64,000 nt of DNA from Arcuatula senhousia (Eukaryota; Mollusca; Bivalvia; Mytilida; Mytilidae), in NCBI GenBank assembly GCA_963971305.1, contig OZ020306.1:53666686-53730685 (forward strand), read 5' to 3'. The notes below the pieces were generated by a model. That model saw only the letters and a program-made list of their open reading frames with translations, had not been told where the DNA came from and did no database searches. Positions 10,069-21,412 of the stretch are shown piece by piece; the stretch's first letter is position 1, and each line of letters opens with the position of its first letter. Both the position numbers and the translations under genes were made by a program.

Positions 10069-10680
10069 AGTAGTAGCTCAGCACAGCTGCATCCCCATCT
10101 TTTGACCTTGACCGTGATTTTCCGGTTGAGTGACTTTGACAATTTTCAATACATATACATATAATACATGTAGCAATGTTAAGATTTTGCAAACACCTCC
10201 ATATCTCAAGTATTATTGGTCCTAGGTTGATGAAACTTGGTATGCACATGCCCTAGTAATAGCTAAGCATAGTTGCATCCACATCTTTTGACCTTGACCT
10301 TGTTTTTCTGGTTGAGTGACTTTGATTATTTTTATTGCATATATTAGCAAAGTTTAAGTTCTATAAACATCTTTTGATCTTAGAAACTGAAAATCCATGT
10401 AAATTCAAAATATAGTGGAAGTAAGAAAGAATAATTGTTTCTGATGGTGCCGGCAGGCGAGACATACTTTAGTGTTAACTCTTGTTTGTCTGGTTTTGTG
10501 TGTGTTTTTTTATTCTTGTTAGATATAAGGATCTTAAATATTCATTGTCAGTCTATAAATTGGGTTGCATGTGACAAATATGCTTTGTCAGTCCACCATA
10601 GGATGCAAGTGTCAAAAACTATTTACTGTCCATATTGGGACTAGAACGTACAGGGTTCAACGTTTTGCGATGCCACGCAG

Positions 10681-11254
10681 GGCCAGACAACGATTGGTCT
10701 TATAGACAGTTATTATTAGATACAGTTATTAGGGTCATTGTAGCATTTAAAAAAAAAGGTTTAAATGATTTTGGGATATCAACATACAACTTGCCAAATT
10801 TAATCACCTTGGACAGATAATTTCATTCAAATCATTACACCCAAAAAAACACATAGAAATAAAATCTTGTTGAAATTGAAAAGTTCAATATTTGGAGGGA
10901 GAAATGTACATGTAGTACAAAATGGCTCCCATTTGGAAAATCTTTAAAAGTATACTGCACACCTCTGAGTGGCCTCCTACCATCTCTGCAAGTTTTTGTT
11001 AAAACAAGTAAATTATAAGTAAAGACAAAAAAATATTATAATTGCTGAGAGTTTTAGGTTAACTTTTCTTATCCACTTCAAATCTTTCACATTTGCTTGC
11101 CATGCTAGTCAATTTTGTATGGTACATATTTATAACTAAGATATAAATTAATAATTCAATGATGTTACAACCTTTGGAGTAAATTGTTATTAAAATTCAA
11201 CGACTGAAATATATATACTATTGTAATAAATATTTTTGAACTTACATTTTCTAC
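10681..11254. other. Spacer, nothing recognised
   Basis: AT-rich sequence between the D 3' end and the retroelement tail. No supported gene or repeat family was identified. Confidence 0.5.
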
Positions 11255-11779
11255 AGAGCAATATACCTACTTCTCCTGCATACGGTGTTTATATTTATTC
11301 GATATGCCAGAGCTTGCACACATTTCACAGATTTTTTTATCAGACACCGATTTCTTCGTGACCGACTTTTGGAGCAGGGCTATAAGAAAATACGTCTCAT
11401 ACGATCCATAAAAAAATTCTTTCTTCGTTATCAGCCACTAGTAGAAAAGTTCAAAATTGACTTAAAAAATATGATAGTTAATTGTTTTAATTAGTGTTTG
11501 ACTGGTCTGCTGTACTGAGATGATCACCTCAATATCCCTATTGTGTCTCACAACTATGTTGTGTTCTATGGTCATTACCGGATCCTAAGATCGCAATGGA
11601 AAAGGGAGGTTTGGCGCCATAAAACCTGGTTTAACCCACCATTTCGTTTGAAATGCCTGTACCAAGTCAGGACCATTGCGATCCCCCAATTCTCCGGTAT
11701 GACTGATTCGTTTTTGTCATTTTCTCTGGACTATGAGATTGATCATTCAAGTTCGGTAGTTTTGTTATTACCTTTATTT
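11255..11779 (+). mobile_element. 5'-truncated retroelement, RT tail plus 3' UTR
   Basis: The coding part shows SNIPTSPAYGVYI, then after a small deletion/frameshift LIRYARACTHF-like sequence, LLEQGYKKIRL and KKFFLRYQPLVEKF, stopping at about 11492-11494. This is the C-terminal tail seen after the reverse transcriptase domain in a group of invertebrate non-LTR or Penelope-like retroelements; I do not assign the clade. The remaining 285 bp is a 3' UTR ending at TTGTTATTACCTTTATTT. Copies at 39170-39595, 52949-53172 and, inverted, 24843-25089 share that 3' end but begin at different points. Confidence 0.7.
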
Positions 11780-12294
11780 CTCTATCTTTTAAAACATAAA
11801 CCATTAATAGTTTATAAAACACAGATTTGGGCAAACACCATATTAACTTCTGTTAGCAAATATCATTTGTTGTTTAGGCTGCAACCCGGCTAACGAAAAA
11901 ACCGCTTCTTTATTTTAGTAGTATAGATATTTGTCTCTGTATTCTTGTCTAAAAAAGGAAGATTAATTCCTGTCCGTCGGACAAGTCAATCCAAACAATT
12001 ATTTAAGTTTTAGCATTTATTTCATTTATTTCTCGTCGAATGTAAAGGCTATTTTTTTCTCACTTTCTAGGCTAACCTTAATAAGGAACGACTTGATATA
12101 ATGTTCATGTTCTATAAACATGCAAGTAGTTATAAATTCTACAAAAATGCAGAGAGAACAGACGGCAATTTATTTATATGGTGCATAGAACTGTATTTCT
12201 CACATTGTGTATATCTTATTAGTTGCTAGCCTAGCACTTAAGACTCTTAACTTATAAGAATCATTTGTGTAGGGGTGTATGTAATCATCGAGTT
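11780..12294. other. Spacer, nothing recognised
   Basis: AT-rich sequence with no supported gene. The frame continuing from the retroelement 3' UTR to 11893 is incidental. Confidence 0.45.
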
Positions 12295-12365
12295 CGAAAA
12301 TTACATTGAAGTTTTGCTACGCCTGACGTGAGTTTTGTCTATTCAAGACTTATCATTGTGTCGCA
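12295..12365 (+). repeat. Diverged fragment of the 3062/3417 repeat
   Basis: It contains TTTTGCTACGCCTGACGTGA and 'tctattcaagacttatca', matching the middle of the 272-bp units at 3062-3688 with several substitutions. Confidence 0.65.
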
Positions 12366-12755
12366 TTAATCGAAAACAAACTTAAGTTGTGTGTTCTAAA
12401 CCTTTGACATGTTTCTTTATTATGTCATGTTTCAAGCACCTAGATGTAAAAGGAAAAACGAACAGTCTTGCATATATAAGTTTTAAAAAAAACATTTCAT
12501 AAGGTCATGGTGTAATATAAAAAAAAATATTCTTTCAGGAATAATGTTTCCATTGGAAACAAACATGCAATACTTATTCAAAAACAATCGTTTATATACA
12601 ATAGAGTAACAATCAGGATTTTTGAATGAAAGCTATGAATTATTTATAGAGAAAAAAACATGAAAGTGTGGATTGGGTTTATAGAAAAAAAGAATAATGG
12701 CTAAAAAAAGTTACAGACAAAGAATAATAACCCTTACAGAATTAAGAATTATGTG
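12366..12755. other. Spacer, nothing recognised
   Basis: AT-rich sequence with poly-A runs and no supported gene or repeat family. Confidence 0.45.
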
Positions 12756-13614
12756 AAAAGTGGCAAAACCTGTAAAGAATAGAGAATCTTTCTTCCCCTT
12801 GTCCCTTTAATGCTGTTGAACAAATTCCTCTTCGACGTCCCCTACTGGCAAGACAATTGTCTATGTAACTGTCACCATGACATGTGACCTTGATCCCATC
12901 TTCACGCTTTAGTGACTTTGTGAACTTAGGGTTTTTTGAGGCCACATTTAGTGGAAAAGGGAAATGAATTTTCAATTTTCAAGTGAATAACTTAAAAAGT
13001 GTAATAGACAGACATCTGATATTTGGTATATAGACAGTTCAGGTTATGGTTTACGCAACTGTCACTATGCCATATGATCTTGACCCCAGTTTTAAGCTCC
13101 AGTGACTCTGAACTTAAGTTTTTTTGAAACCGTAAACGTCTTTGCAAGACTTCTTGGAAAATGAAGTGCTTGAAAAGATTAATAGCTAGGCATATGTTAT
13201 TTGGTATCACCATTCTGTGTGACATTTATCCCATTTTCACGCTTTGGTGACTTTATGAACTTCGGTTTTTTTTCAGGCTGTAAACGTCTTTGTAAGACTT
13301 TTGTGGAAAACAAATTTCTTTAAAAAAGTATAATAGATAGGCATCTGATCTTTAGGATATTGATGAATTAAAAAGGAAAAATGGTTTTGGGTCCATCACC
13401 ATGTAATCTGACCTTGACCTCATTTCTATACTAAATGACTGTTTATATTGTTTTTTTTAGTCTTTTATCTTAAGTAGTTTCTCAATGACTATGATATCTA
13501 GAATAATTTTAGTTGGTCCACAGGAAATGTCGAAAATTTATTAATGAATAGTCGAATAACTTAGTATTCTGATGGTGTCAGCAGGCGAGACATAATTTAG
13601 TGTTTACTCTTGTT
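12756..13614 (+). mobile_element. Family C element, 3' part with about four core units
   Basis: Units of about 170-180 bp carry phrases such as 'gttatggtttacgcaactgt' and 'agtgactttgtgaacttagg', as at 659-1298 and 22370-23613. The 3' motif CAGCAGGCGAGAC and a terminal TTTAGTGTTTACTCTTGTT close it at 13614. No 5' end was found. Confidence 0.75.
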
Positions 13615-14155
13615 ATTATTTCACCTTTAACTTGTAAATAAAGTTAGGTTTAGCTGCAAAAATTTAAAAAATGTCATGTTATTCAAATGTGTCAGGAAAA
13701 ACCTAGATAGAAAAAAAATGTTCTCCAGAAGACCCTTCAACAGTCCTTTAGATTGGAAAATTGGTCTATAAAACTTTCATACCTGAAGAGTCAAACCATG
13801 AACATTGGTGTTAGAATATTTAAGACAAATCGGAAGATTGGAACAACAGAAAGCACAAAAACTTTGCTGTAGAAGTGTGTTTATCATTTACAACGACAGG
13901 AGACATCTGGTCTGGATCTGGTCTGGAAGGAAACTAAAATGGATTTTGATAAGAAATCATTGTGTATATGTCCTGAAAGATTCATGTCATGTCTTGAGGT
14001 CACATTTCTACTTTACATTTTCTATTGTCTTGTAAGGTAATTTAGCAAATTATATTTGTTTTTACATACAATAAATCCAGTGCATCTTAGTGTATTTTTA
14101 TATTTATTTACCGATTATGGTGAATGGTTGTAGAATTGTATCAAGATCGATTTTT
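13615..14155. other. Spacer, nothing recognised
   Basis: No known repeat end or supported exon was seen. A 76-codon open frame at 13805-14035 has no recognisable motif. Confidence 0.4.
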
Positions 14156-14360
14156 GGCTGGATTTCACAGAGTGAAAAATCCGGGTTATGAAATGGTGAA
14201 TGTCAGGCGGGCGAAAGAAATTTTCGTAACAGTTTTCTCATCAACTAATTATTACAGCTACTTGATATTTGGTATACAGTATCATGATGAGTTCCAAAAA
14301 CGTGGGATTCGTTTACAGGGCTGTCGCTCACCTAATTCCTGTTTAACGAAATCTGGCTAT
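14156..14360 (+). mobile_element. Family H element, single-unit copy
   Basis: It starts GGCTGGATTTCAC, pairs with GTGAAAAATCC in a hairpin, carries one core unit ('ttttcgtaacagttttctca'), and ends with GAAATCTGGC, close to the reverse complement of the start. The longer copy at 29543-30098 has three core units. Confidence 0.65.
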
Positions 14361-14423
14361 GTTTTACTTTGACAGATTTTCGTTTGTTGTGTTCATTACA
14401 TCTTATGTGTTATGACCATTTAT

Positions 14424-15118
14424 TGTCCCCGCCTCAACGCGACGAAGGTACCTAGTAATGGTCTTCGTCCGTGTGTCCGTCACACTTTTCTGACCACAAC
14501 TCCTCTGAGACCCCTCAATGGATTTTGATGAAATTTCGTAGGATTGTTTGTCATGATGTGTAGTTGATCATGTAAAACCGACATTTTTATTCGACAAATT
14601 TTATTGGAGTTATGGGACTTTATCGACTTTGTTCATTTTAGGTCATAAGAACACTTTGTGAGCGCAACTCCTGTGAGACTGATTAACGGATTATGATGAA
14701 ACTTTTTAGGATTGTTTGTCATGAAATGTTGTTGATCAAATTGCACCGCCATTTTGATTCGACATATTTTACAGGAGTTATGGGACTTTACCGACTTTTT
14801 TCATTTTAAGTCACAGGAACGCTTTGTGAGCGCAACTCCTCTGAGACCGTTGAACAGATTTTTATGAAATGTTGTAGGATTGTTTGTCATGATATTTTGT
14901 TGATCATATCGCACTGCCATTTTGATTCAACAAATTTTATAGGAGTTATGGGACTTTATTGACTTTGTTCATTTTATTGGTCATAGGAACACTTTGTGAG
15001 CGCAGATAGTGTCATGATAGTAGTTGATCATACTGCAATGCAATTTGAATTATTGAAATTTTAACAAATTTTCATGCGGTGGCGGCGGGGGACATTCGCT
15101 ACAAGTAGCAATCTTGTT
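14424..15118 (+). mobile_element. Family I element, complete, about 695 bp
   Basis: The 5' motif TGTCCCCGCC lies near a short CGTCCGTGTGTCCGTC-type stretch. Three to four core units of about 170 bp follow ('gtgagcgcaactcctctgag'). The 3' motif GGCGGGGGACA is nearly the reverse complement of the start. A perfect small hairpin GCTAC aa GTAGC (15098-15109) and the terminal CTTGTT close the element. Confidence 0.75.
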
Positions 15119-15152
15119 GTAAATGTGTTAAGCAAATAAAGATTTATAGGTT

Positions 15153-15289
15153 CTTACATAAGTTCTTGGAAAAGACCGGCTGATCTTTCACGATTGATAG
15201 AATTTTTCATTCTTTTTGCGAGTGAGTGACCAAAAAAAATTCTATCACGAGTGAAAGATCATTGCTGGTCTTCCAAGAACGCATGTAAG
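15153..15289. mobile_element. Short foldback element just upstream of an exon
   Basis: The left arm (CTTACATAAGTTCTTGGAA onward, 15153-15207) and the right arm (15233-15289) are reverse complements over about 55 bp with several mismatches and small indels. The central loop is about 25 bp. It is a MITE-like structure about 280 bp before the exon at 15566. Confidence 0.65.
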
Positions 15290-15565
15290 TGCCTATTTCT
15301 TCCGTAAAAATATATTTTTTTATATATTCTGAAACCTTAGGTGACTTCATTCTTAAAACCGAAAGTTTAAAATAACATTGCATTTTATTGGTCGACATTA
15401 TCAATCAATACCAGTACCAGCGGTTATTATTGGTCAATTGACCAGTGTGAGATCGCTGCACGTGCTCGCATCTCAACCTGGTCATCTCACACTGTAAAGA
15501 GTCATTTACGGAAGAATTCGTATTTCCAGTAAATCACCTTAGCTTTGACCACTTTCTTTTATCAG

Positions 15566-15733
15566 GTAATTTTGTAACAGACATCATGTTAGAAGTGTCT
15601 AAAGCTGACTGTGCCTTACTGAATGGTGGGACCTTTAGATCAGACAGGATACATCCTAAAGGAGAATTCAAGCTGGGAGATCTCCTGACCATACTACCTC
15701 TTGTAGATAATCTTATTGTTATAGAAGTTACTG
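15566..15733 (+). CDS. 5'-nucleotidase-like phosphoesterase, internal exon
   Basis: The exon encodes part of the C-terminal substrate-binding domain of the 5'-nucleotidase/UshA metallophosphoesterase family. Visible family motifs are NFVTDIMLEV, ADCALLNGGTFRSD and FKLGDLLTILP, followed by NLIVIEVTG. In this family the GGTFRSD region contributes to nucleotide binding. The boundaries rest on a polypyrimidine-rich acceptor ending ATCAG at 15565 and a donor GTGAGA at 15734. The exon starts with two bases completing a glycine codon and ends with one base of the next glycine codon (phase 1 at both ends). Mollusc homologues are often named mannosylglucosyl-3-phosphoglycerate phosphatase-like or YfkN-like. 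The upstream exons carrying the metal site were not found in the window. Confidence 0.9.
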
Positions 15734-16275
15734 GTGAGACATATTTTATGATTCAGCAAAGACAGCAAAGAAATATCAAATTGGCATCCAAATTTTAGAA
15801 ACTGAAACAAGTAGACACAGGAAACAGTATACACAGCAAAACGTGTCTAAACGGAACCCTTTAAGTCTGAATTGGGTTGGTTTAGACAGGTGTTTTGCTT
15901 TAATTACATATATAGGTTTAAAATTGTATAGAAATTTCAAGAAGAATCTAGAATTCAATTAGATTTTGACAGGCTTTTGGCATATTCAGGGTTCAGTTTT
16001 ATAACCCCATGGTCATCATACATACAATTTGGACCAGTTTTCTCATATTTTATCTTAATGAATACTAAGCCTCTTGCTACTAGTATGTGAGAGCTATACT
16101 AAAGAATTATAACACCACCATGTCAATAACAACATACCAGCAGTTTTGGTTTCTGAACCTGCTTGTAGATATTGTACATATTTGATTCATTGTTATAATT
16201 CTGATATTTGTTTTGTTAGGTTAAATGCTCTTTTGGTGCAAGTCATATATGTTTGTTATTGGATTTTTTGTTCAG

Positions 16276-16914
16276 TGTCATTTTTTGCCATATTTCACAG
16301 ATTGAAAATCTGGGTTATAAAATGGTGAATGTTAAGCAGAAGTAGAGCCACACGGCTGAAAAGCAAATTGTTAACACAGGGATACGTTGCTCCCAGGTTG
16401 TTGTCATCACTCAAGAAATTTTACGGACGACATCATGTGCTTGTATACAAATACGGAATTTCTATCTCTCAGATGAGCACAGATGTTGGTTTGACATAGA
16501 GTTTTGTAATGTCATCCTTTCCGGATTTTACCAACACTTAATCGATCTTTGGCAACGTGACGGGTGTGCTATAGCAAGCAGGAACTGCTTACTCTTCCGG
16601 AGCACCTGAGTTCACTCTCGTTTCGACTTGAGTTCGCGTTGCTGAATGCGGTTTTGTTGTTATGTGTGTTTGTGTTTTATGTTGTTATGTGGTTTGTTTG
16701 GTTGTGATGATTTTTGTCTGCCGGTTTTGTCTTTGTCTTTACGGTTTTATGATACTGATTACCCCTTTGGTACACCTTTGCTTCTTTGACAGGGAAATAT
16801 TTTCATAACCAATTTTGAACCAACTACTTATCATAGACTCTTGATATTTATTTTGTATGCAGCATTAGATGGTGTTCCATGTCATAAGATTTGATCTTCT
16901 CCCTGTTTAACAAA
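16276..16914 (+). mobile_element. Family H element split by a retroelement tail
   Basis: A diverged H 5' end (ATTTCACAGATTGAAAATCTGGG, the hairpin region) is at about 16292-16320. H core sequence resumes at about 16795-16910 with 'cagggaaatattttcataac' and TCCCTGTTTAAC. Between them sits a second kind of reverse-transcriptase tail with its 3' UTR. Confidence 0.55.
16342..16494 (+). pseudogene. Reverse-transcriptase C-terminal tail, second family
   Basis: The frame reads LLTQGYVAPRL, then LKKFYGRHHVLVYKYG and MSTDVGLT before TAG. It shares the pattern LL-x-QGY, RL, KKF-x-R-H/Y, LV-x-K with the tail at 11255-11494 but is clearly a different element. The 3' UTR to about 16775 contains CAAGCAGGAACTGCTTACTC, a phrase common in mussel repetitive DNA. 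It is 5'-truncated and non-functional. Confidence 0.65.
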
Positions 16915-17276
16915 AATCTGTCCTTCGTCCGTCGTCCGTTAACAATTTAAAAAATCTTCTTCTCTGAAACAACTAAACAAATTGAACTGAAACTTTGCAG
17001 GAAAGATATTTGATATGTTGGCAACAAACGGTCCTGATTTTAAAATGATTCGATGAAAAACATGGCAGTTGATACTAAAAATAGAACATAGGGTACAATC
17101 TCTTCAAATGGCTTTTAACTCGGTAACCAAAATAGATAGAAAAATGTGAAAGATCTAAGGCTCTTCAGAATCAAAAGCTCTAAAAAAGTCTCCATTGGGT
17201 CGAAGTTTTCAGATGACCCTTGATAGGGGTTATGGTCCTGTAAAGGTAAAAAATAGCGGGTTTTTTAGCTCACCTG

Positions 17277-18784
17277 ACCCGAAGGGTCATGTGAGCTATT
17301 GGCGTCACTTGGCGTCCGTCGTCCGTCCGTAAACTTTTTCAAATGTTAACTCCTCTGACACCATAAGTCCAATTGAAACAAAACTTGGTGTAGTTGATCT
17401 TTAGGGTATGGCCTACAAAACTATTGTTCGGATTTTTGATTCGTAAAAAAAACATGGCCGCCATGGCTAAAAATAGAACAGGGGGGTCAAATACAGTTTT
17501 TTGCAAATAACTCAAAAACGGTCACAGATATCAAAATTCTGGCATAGGGTAAAAGTGATCAGCACCTCAAGATCTACCTGCCCAGAAATTTTCAAAAAGA
17601 TCCAACAACCAATGTAGGAGTTATTGCCCTTTTTCTGGATTTTTTCAAAATTTTGCACTTATTTAGCCCTATATCTTGAAAACTATACAAGATATTTTAA
17701 AAATTCAAATTGCATATGATTAAGCACATCAAGATCTACATTTCATGTAATTAGGTCAAAGCTGTAGAACCATTTCTTTAGGAGTTATGGCCCTTAAAGC
17801 GTCAAAATTTACCATTTTTCATTACTTTTACCCTGAATTTTAAAGATTAACTTGTCTGACACCATTCATCCAACTTCAACCAAACTTGGCACAGTTGTTA
17901 AATAGCATTAATGCTACTATTCTATCGTTCGGATTTTTGATTCGTCAAAAAATGTGGCCTCCATGGCTTAAAATAGAACATAGGGGTCAAATTACAGTTT
18001 TTTGCAAATAACTCAAAAACAGTAACAGATATCAAAATTCTGATGGGAGACAAAAGTGGTAAGCATCTCAAGATCTACCTGCTCTGAAATTTTCAAGAAG
18101 ATCCAACAAATGACATAGGAGTTATTGCCCTTTTTCTGGATTTTTTTCAAAATTTTTCACTTATGTAGCCCTATATCTTGAAAACTATACAAGGTATTTC
18201 AAAAATTCAAATTGCATGTGATTAAGCACATCAAGATCTACATTTCATGTAATTAGGTCAAAGCTGTAGAACCATTTCTTATAGGAGTTATGGCCCTTTA
18301 AGCGTCAATATTTACCATTGTTCATTACTTTTCCCCTGACTTGTCTGAAACGGTAAGATCAACTGCATCTTAACATGGCACACTGTTTGATAGCTTATAT
18401 GCTACAACTCAATCGTTCAGATTTTTGATTTGTAAAAAAACATGGCCACCATGGCTAGAAATAGAACATAGGAGCAAATTTCATTTTTTTGCTAATAATT
18501 CAAAGCTGGTTTCAGATATCAAAATTGTGTAAGAATCAAAAAGTGATCAGCATATTAAGATCTACCTGTCCTGAAATTTCGGAAAAGATCTGACTGCTGA
18601 TGTGGGAGTTATTGTTCTTTTTCCTTATTTTTGCCAAATTTGCACTTATTAAGCCAAATATCTTGAAAACTAACCGAGATATTTCATAAATTTAAATCCC
18701 ATATGGTTAAGCACAATAATATCTACAAATATATGTATCTGTGTAGTTCAGGTGAGCGATTCAGGCTCTTGGGAGCCTATTGTT
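17277..18784 (+). mobile_element. Family A element, complete, about 1.5 kb
   Basis: The 5' hairpin AGCTCACCTGACCC gaa GGGTCATGTGAGCT follows six T. A CGTCCGTCGTCCG repeat and core units with 'ccgccatggctaaaaataga' and 'aaaactatacaagatatttt' follow. The 3' motif CAGGTGAGCG, hairpin GGCTCTTGGGAGCC and TATTGTT close it. No protein is encoded. Six T at 17497-17502 and five T at 17630-17634 serve as empty-site references for G and A insertions elsewhere. Confidence 0.85.
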
Positions 18785-19263
18785 TCATGTTTTTGCCCTA
18801 TAGCATGAAAACTATTGCAGATAGAGAAAAGCTGTTGCTTGCTCAAATGTTCAGCTCATTAAGCTCTACAAAAGTCTCCATAAGGTCGAAGTTTTCAGAT
18901 GATTCCTTATAGGGGTAACAGCCCCTTAAAGGCGAAAAATAGTGTTTTTGGCCTATAGAATGAAAAATATTGCAGATAAAGAAAAGATGTTGCTTGCTTA
19001 AATGTTCAGCTCATTTAGGTTTACAAAAGTATCCATAAGGTCAAAGTTGTCAGATAACCCCTTATAGGGGTTACAGCCCCTTAAAGGCGAAAAATAGTGT
19101 TTTTGGCCTTTAGAATGAAAACTTAATAATTGCAGATAAAGAAAAGATGTTGCTTGCTTAAATGTTCAGCTCATTTAGCTCTTCAACAGTCTCCATAGGG
19201 TCGAAGTTGTCAAATGACCACTTACAGGGGTTACAGCCCCTTAAAGGTAAAAAAAAGTTTTTC

Positions 19264-20736
19264 TGCTCACCTGACCGGTCATGTGAGCTATTGTCATCAC
19301 TTGGCGTCCGTCGTCCGTAAACTTTTTAAAACGTTAACTCCTCTGACACCATAAGTCCAATTGCAACCAAACTTGGTATGGTTGTTCATTAGCATTCGGT
19401 ACTTAGAACTGATGTGGGGATTTTTGATTCGTCGTAAAACATGGCCGCCATGGCTAAAAATAGAACATAGGGGTAAAATGCAGTTTTTTGCAAAACTCAA
19501 AAACGGCTACAGATATCAAAATTCTGGCATAGGGTAAAAGTGATCAGCACCTCAAGATCTACCTACCCTGAAATTTTGAAGAAAATCCAACGACCCATGT
19601 AGGAGTTATTGCCCTTTTTGTGGATTTTTTGCAAATTTTGCACCTGTTTTGCTCAATATCTTGAAAACTATACAAGATATTTGAGAAATTTAAATTGCAT
19701 ATTGTGAAGCACATCAAGATTTACAAAATATGTACAGGGTCAACGTTGTAGGACCTTTCCTTTTAGGAGTTATTGCCCTCAGAACGTCAAAATTTAGCAT
19801 TTTAACAGTATTTCCTCATTACATTGAAAACGTTAACTCCTCTGACACTTTAAGTCCAAATGGAACCAAACTTGGTATAGTTGTTTATTAGCATTAGGTG
19901 TATAGAACTGTTGTGGGGATTTTTGATTGGTCGTAAAACATGGCCGCTGTGGCTAAAAATAGAACATAGGGGTAAATGGCAGTTTTTTGCAAATAACTCT
20001 AAAACTGTGACAGATTTCAAAAATTTGATTGGGAACAAAAGTGATCAGCACCTTAAGATCTACCAGCTCTGAAATTTTGAAGAAAATCCAACAACCCATG
20101 TAGGAGTTATTGCCCTTTTTGTGGATTTTTTGCAAATTTTGCACCTGTTTAGCTCAATTTCTTGAAAACTATACAAGATATTGGAGAAATTTAAATTGAG
20201 CTCAATTTCTTGAAAACTATACAAGATATTGGAGAAATTTAAATTGCATATTGTTAAACGCATCAAGATCTACAAAATTTGTACAGGGTCAACGTTGTAG
20301 GACCTTTCCTTTGAGGAGTTATTGCCCTTGGAACGTCAAAATTGAACATTTTAACTGCATTTCCTTATATTGAAAATGTTAACTCCTCTGACACTTTAAG
20401 TCCAAATGGAACCAAACTTGGTATTATTGTTTATTATTATTAGGTGTATAGAACTGTTGTGGGGATTTTTGATTGATTGTAAAACATGGCCGCTGTGGAT
20501 AAAAATAGAACATTAGGTTTAACTGCATTTTTTTTGCAAATAACTCAAAAAGGGTGACAGATTTTTAGATTGTGATTGAGAACAAAAGTAATCAGCACCT
20601 TTAGATCCACCATATTGTCAGATGACCCCCTTATTAATCTTATGACCCTTTCAACGTTAAATAGATTTTGCCTTATAACCTTTACTTCAGGCATATATGT
20701 CAGGTGAGCGATTCAGGTTCCTGGGAGCCTCTTGTT
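19264..20736 (+). mobile_element. Family A element, complete, about 1.47 kb
   Basis: The 5' hairpin variant has TGACC directly joined to GGTCA. Two to three long core units with 'aatagaacataggggtaaa' and 'ttgtaggacctttccttt' follow, and the 3' end lies at 20701-20736. It is closely similar to the copy at 30107-31573, including the order of core units. Confidence 0.85.
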
Positions 20737-21412
20737 TTATGTTTTTGGCCTATAGAATGAAAACCATTGCAGATATAGAAAAGCAGTTGCTTGCTTAAAT
20801 GTTCAGCTCATTTAGCTCTACAAAAGTCTCCGTAGGGTTGAAGTTGTCAGATAACCCTTATACGGGTTACAGCCCCTTTAAAGTTGAATGATAGTGTTTT
20901 TTGCTTATTTAGAATGAAAACTTTTGCAGATAGATAAAAGTTTTTTCTTACTTTTATATTCAGCTCATTTAGCTATACAAAAGTCTTCATTGGATTGACA
21001 TCAAGACCAGGTGAGCGATTGAGGCTCCTGAGAGCCTCTTGTTTAATTTGACCCCATTTTTATCTTGCCTAAAACGAAAAGTTGCAGAAAGCAAGACGTT
21101 TTTTTTTTCATTTAGGGATGTCAACAAGACTTTTGTGGAAAATTAATTACTTGAAAAGTATACTAGCTAGGCATATAATATTTGGTATACAGACAGTTTA
21201 CGTGACCCTGACCCCATTTTACACTAAAGTGGGTCTGTGAACTTAGGCTTTTTTCAGGTTGAAAACTTCTTTGTTTAAAGACTTTTGTGTAAAATGAATA
21301 TCTTGAAAAGTATAACATTACATAACATATATATTAAATAGTTAGTCATCTGGCCTTGGCACCTCAAAACCTAGGAAGATATACTTAAGTCTGAGAATGT
21401 TTATGTTCCCCA

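Larger units (their letters stand above)
4938..10486 (+). mobile_element. Family C element interrupted by Copia
   Basis: The 5' end GTCTCGCCTGC with its hairpin arm GCAGAGCGGGAC follows a T-run, and a GGCGGCGAC-type repeat comes next. Core units of about 170 bp ('tctcaagaactataggtcct') run to 5394 and resume at 10069. The 3' end GCAGGCGAGAC, then TTTAGTGTTAACTCTTGTT, closes it at 10486. The Copia insertion sits within a core unit. Confidence 0.8.
3850..10680 (+). mobile_element. Family D remnant, outermost layer of a nest
   Basis: Core phrases such as 'ccacaataact' and 'ttaccataaaaggaaggatg' at 3850-4030 and 4649-4930 match the D elements at 32222-33244 and 60833-62071. The conserved D 3' module (paired 'gtccacca', then 'tacagggttcaacg', then TTGCGATGCCA in place of TTGCGGTCGTAT) lies at 10545-10670. 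The two halves are split by a TTAA MITE and by the C/Copia nest. The D 5' hairpin is not recognisable here. Confidence 0.6.
16915..21043 (+). mobile_element. Outer family A element containing two further A copies
   Basis: A diverged 5' region with the CGTCCGTCGTCCG repeat is at about 16920-16945, and a 3' end (CAGGTGAGCG, hairpin GGCTCCtGAGAGCC, CTTGTT) is at 21008-21043. Its core is interrupted by complete A elements at 17277-18784 and 19264-20736. Core units of about 155 bp ('gcagataaagaaaagatgtt') appear at 18785-19260 and 20737-21000. Confidence 0.6.

Noticed and set aside
11543..11893. 116-codon frame repeated at 39362 and 52954 (MSHNYVVFYGHYRILR)
   Set aside because: The recurrence is due to the shared retroelement 3' UTR; it lies after the stop of the RT tail, and the copies simply share sequence rather than showing coding constraint.
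14124..14372. 82-codon frame read as another exon of the nucleotidase gene
   Set aside because: It coincides with a family H element whose sequence recurs at 29543 and 16292; no family motif is present.
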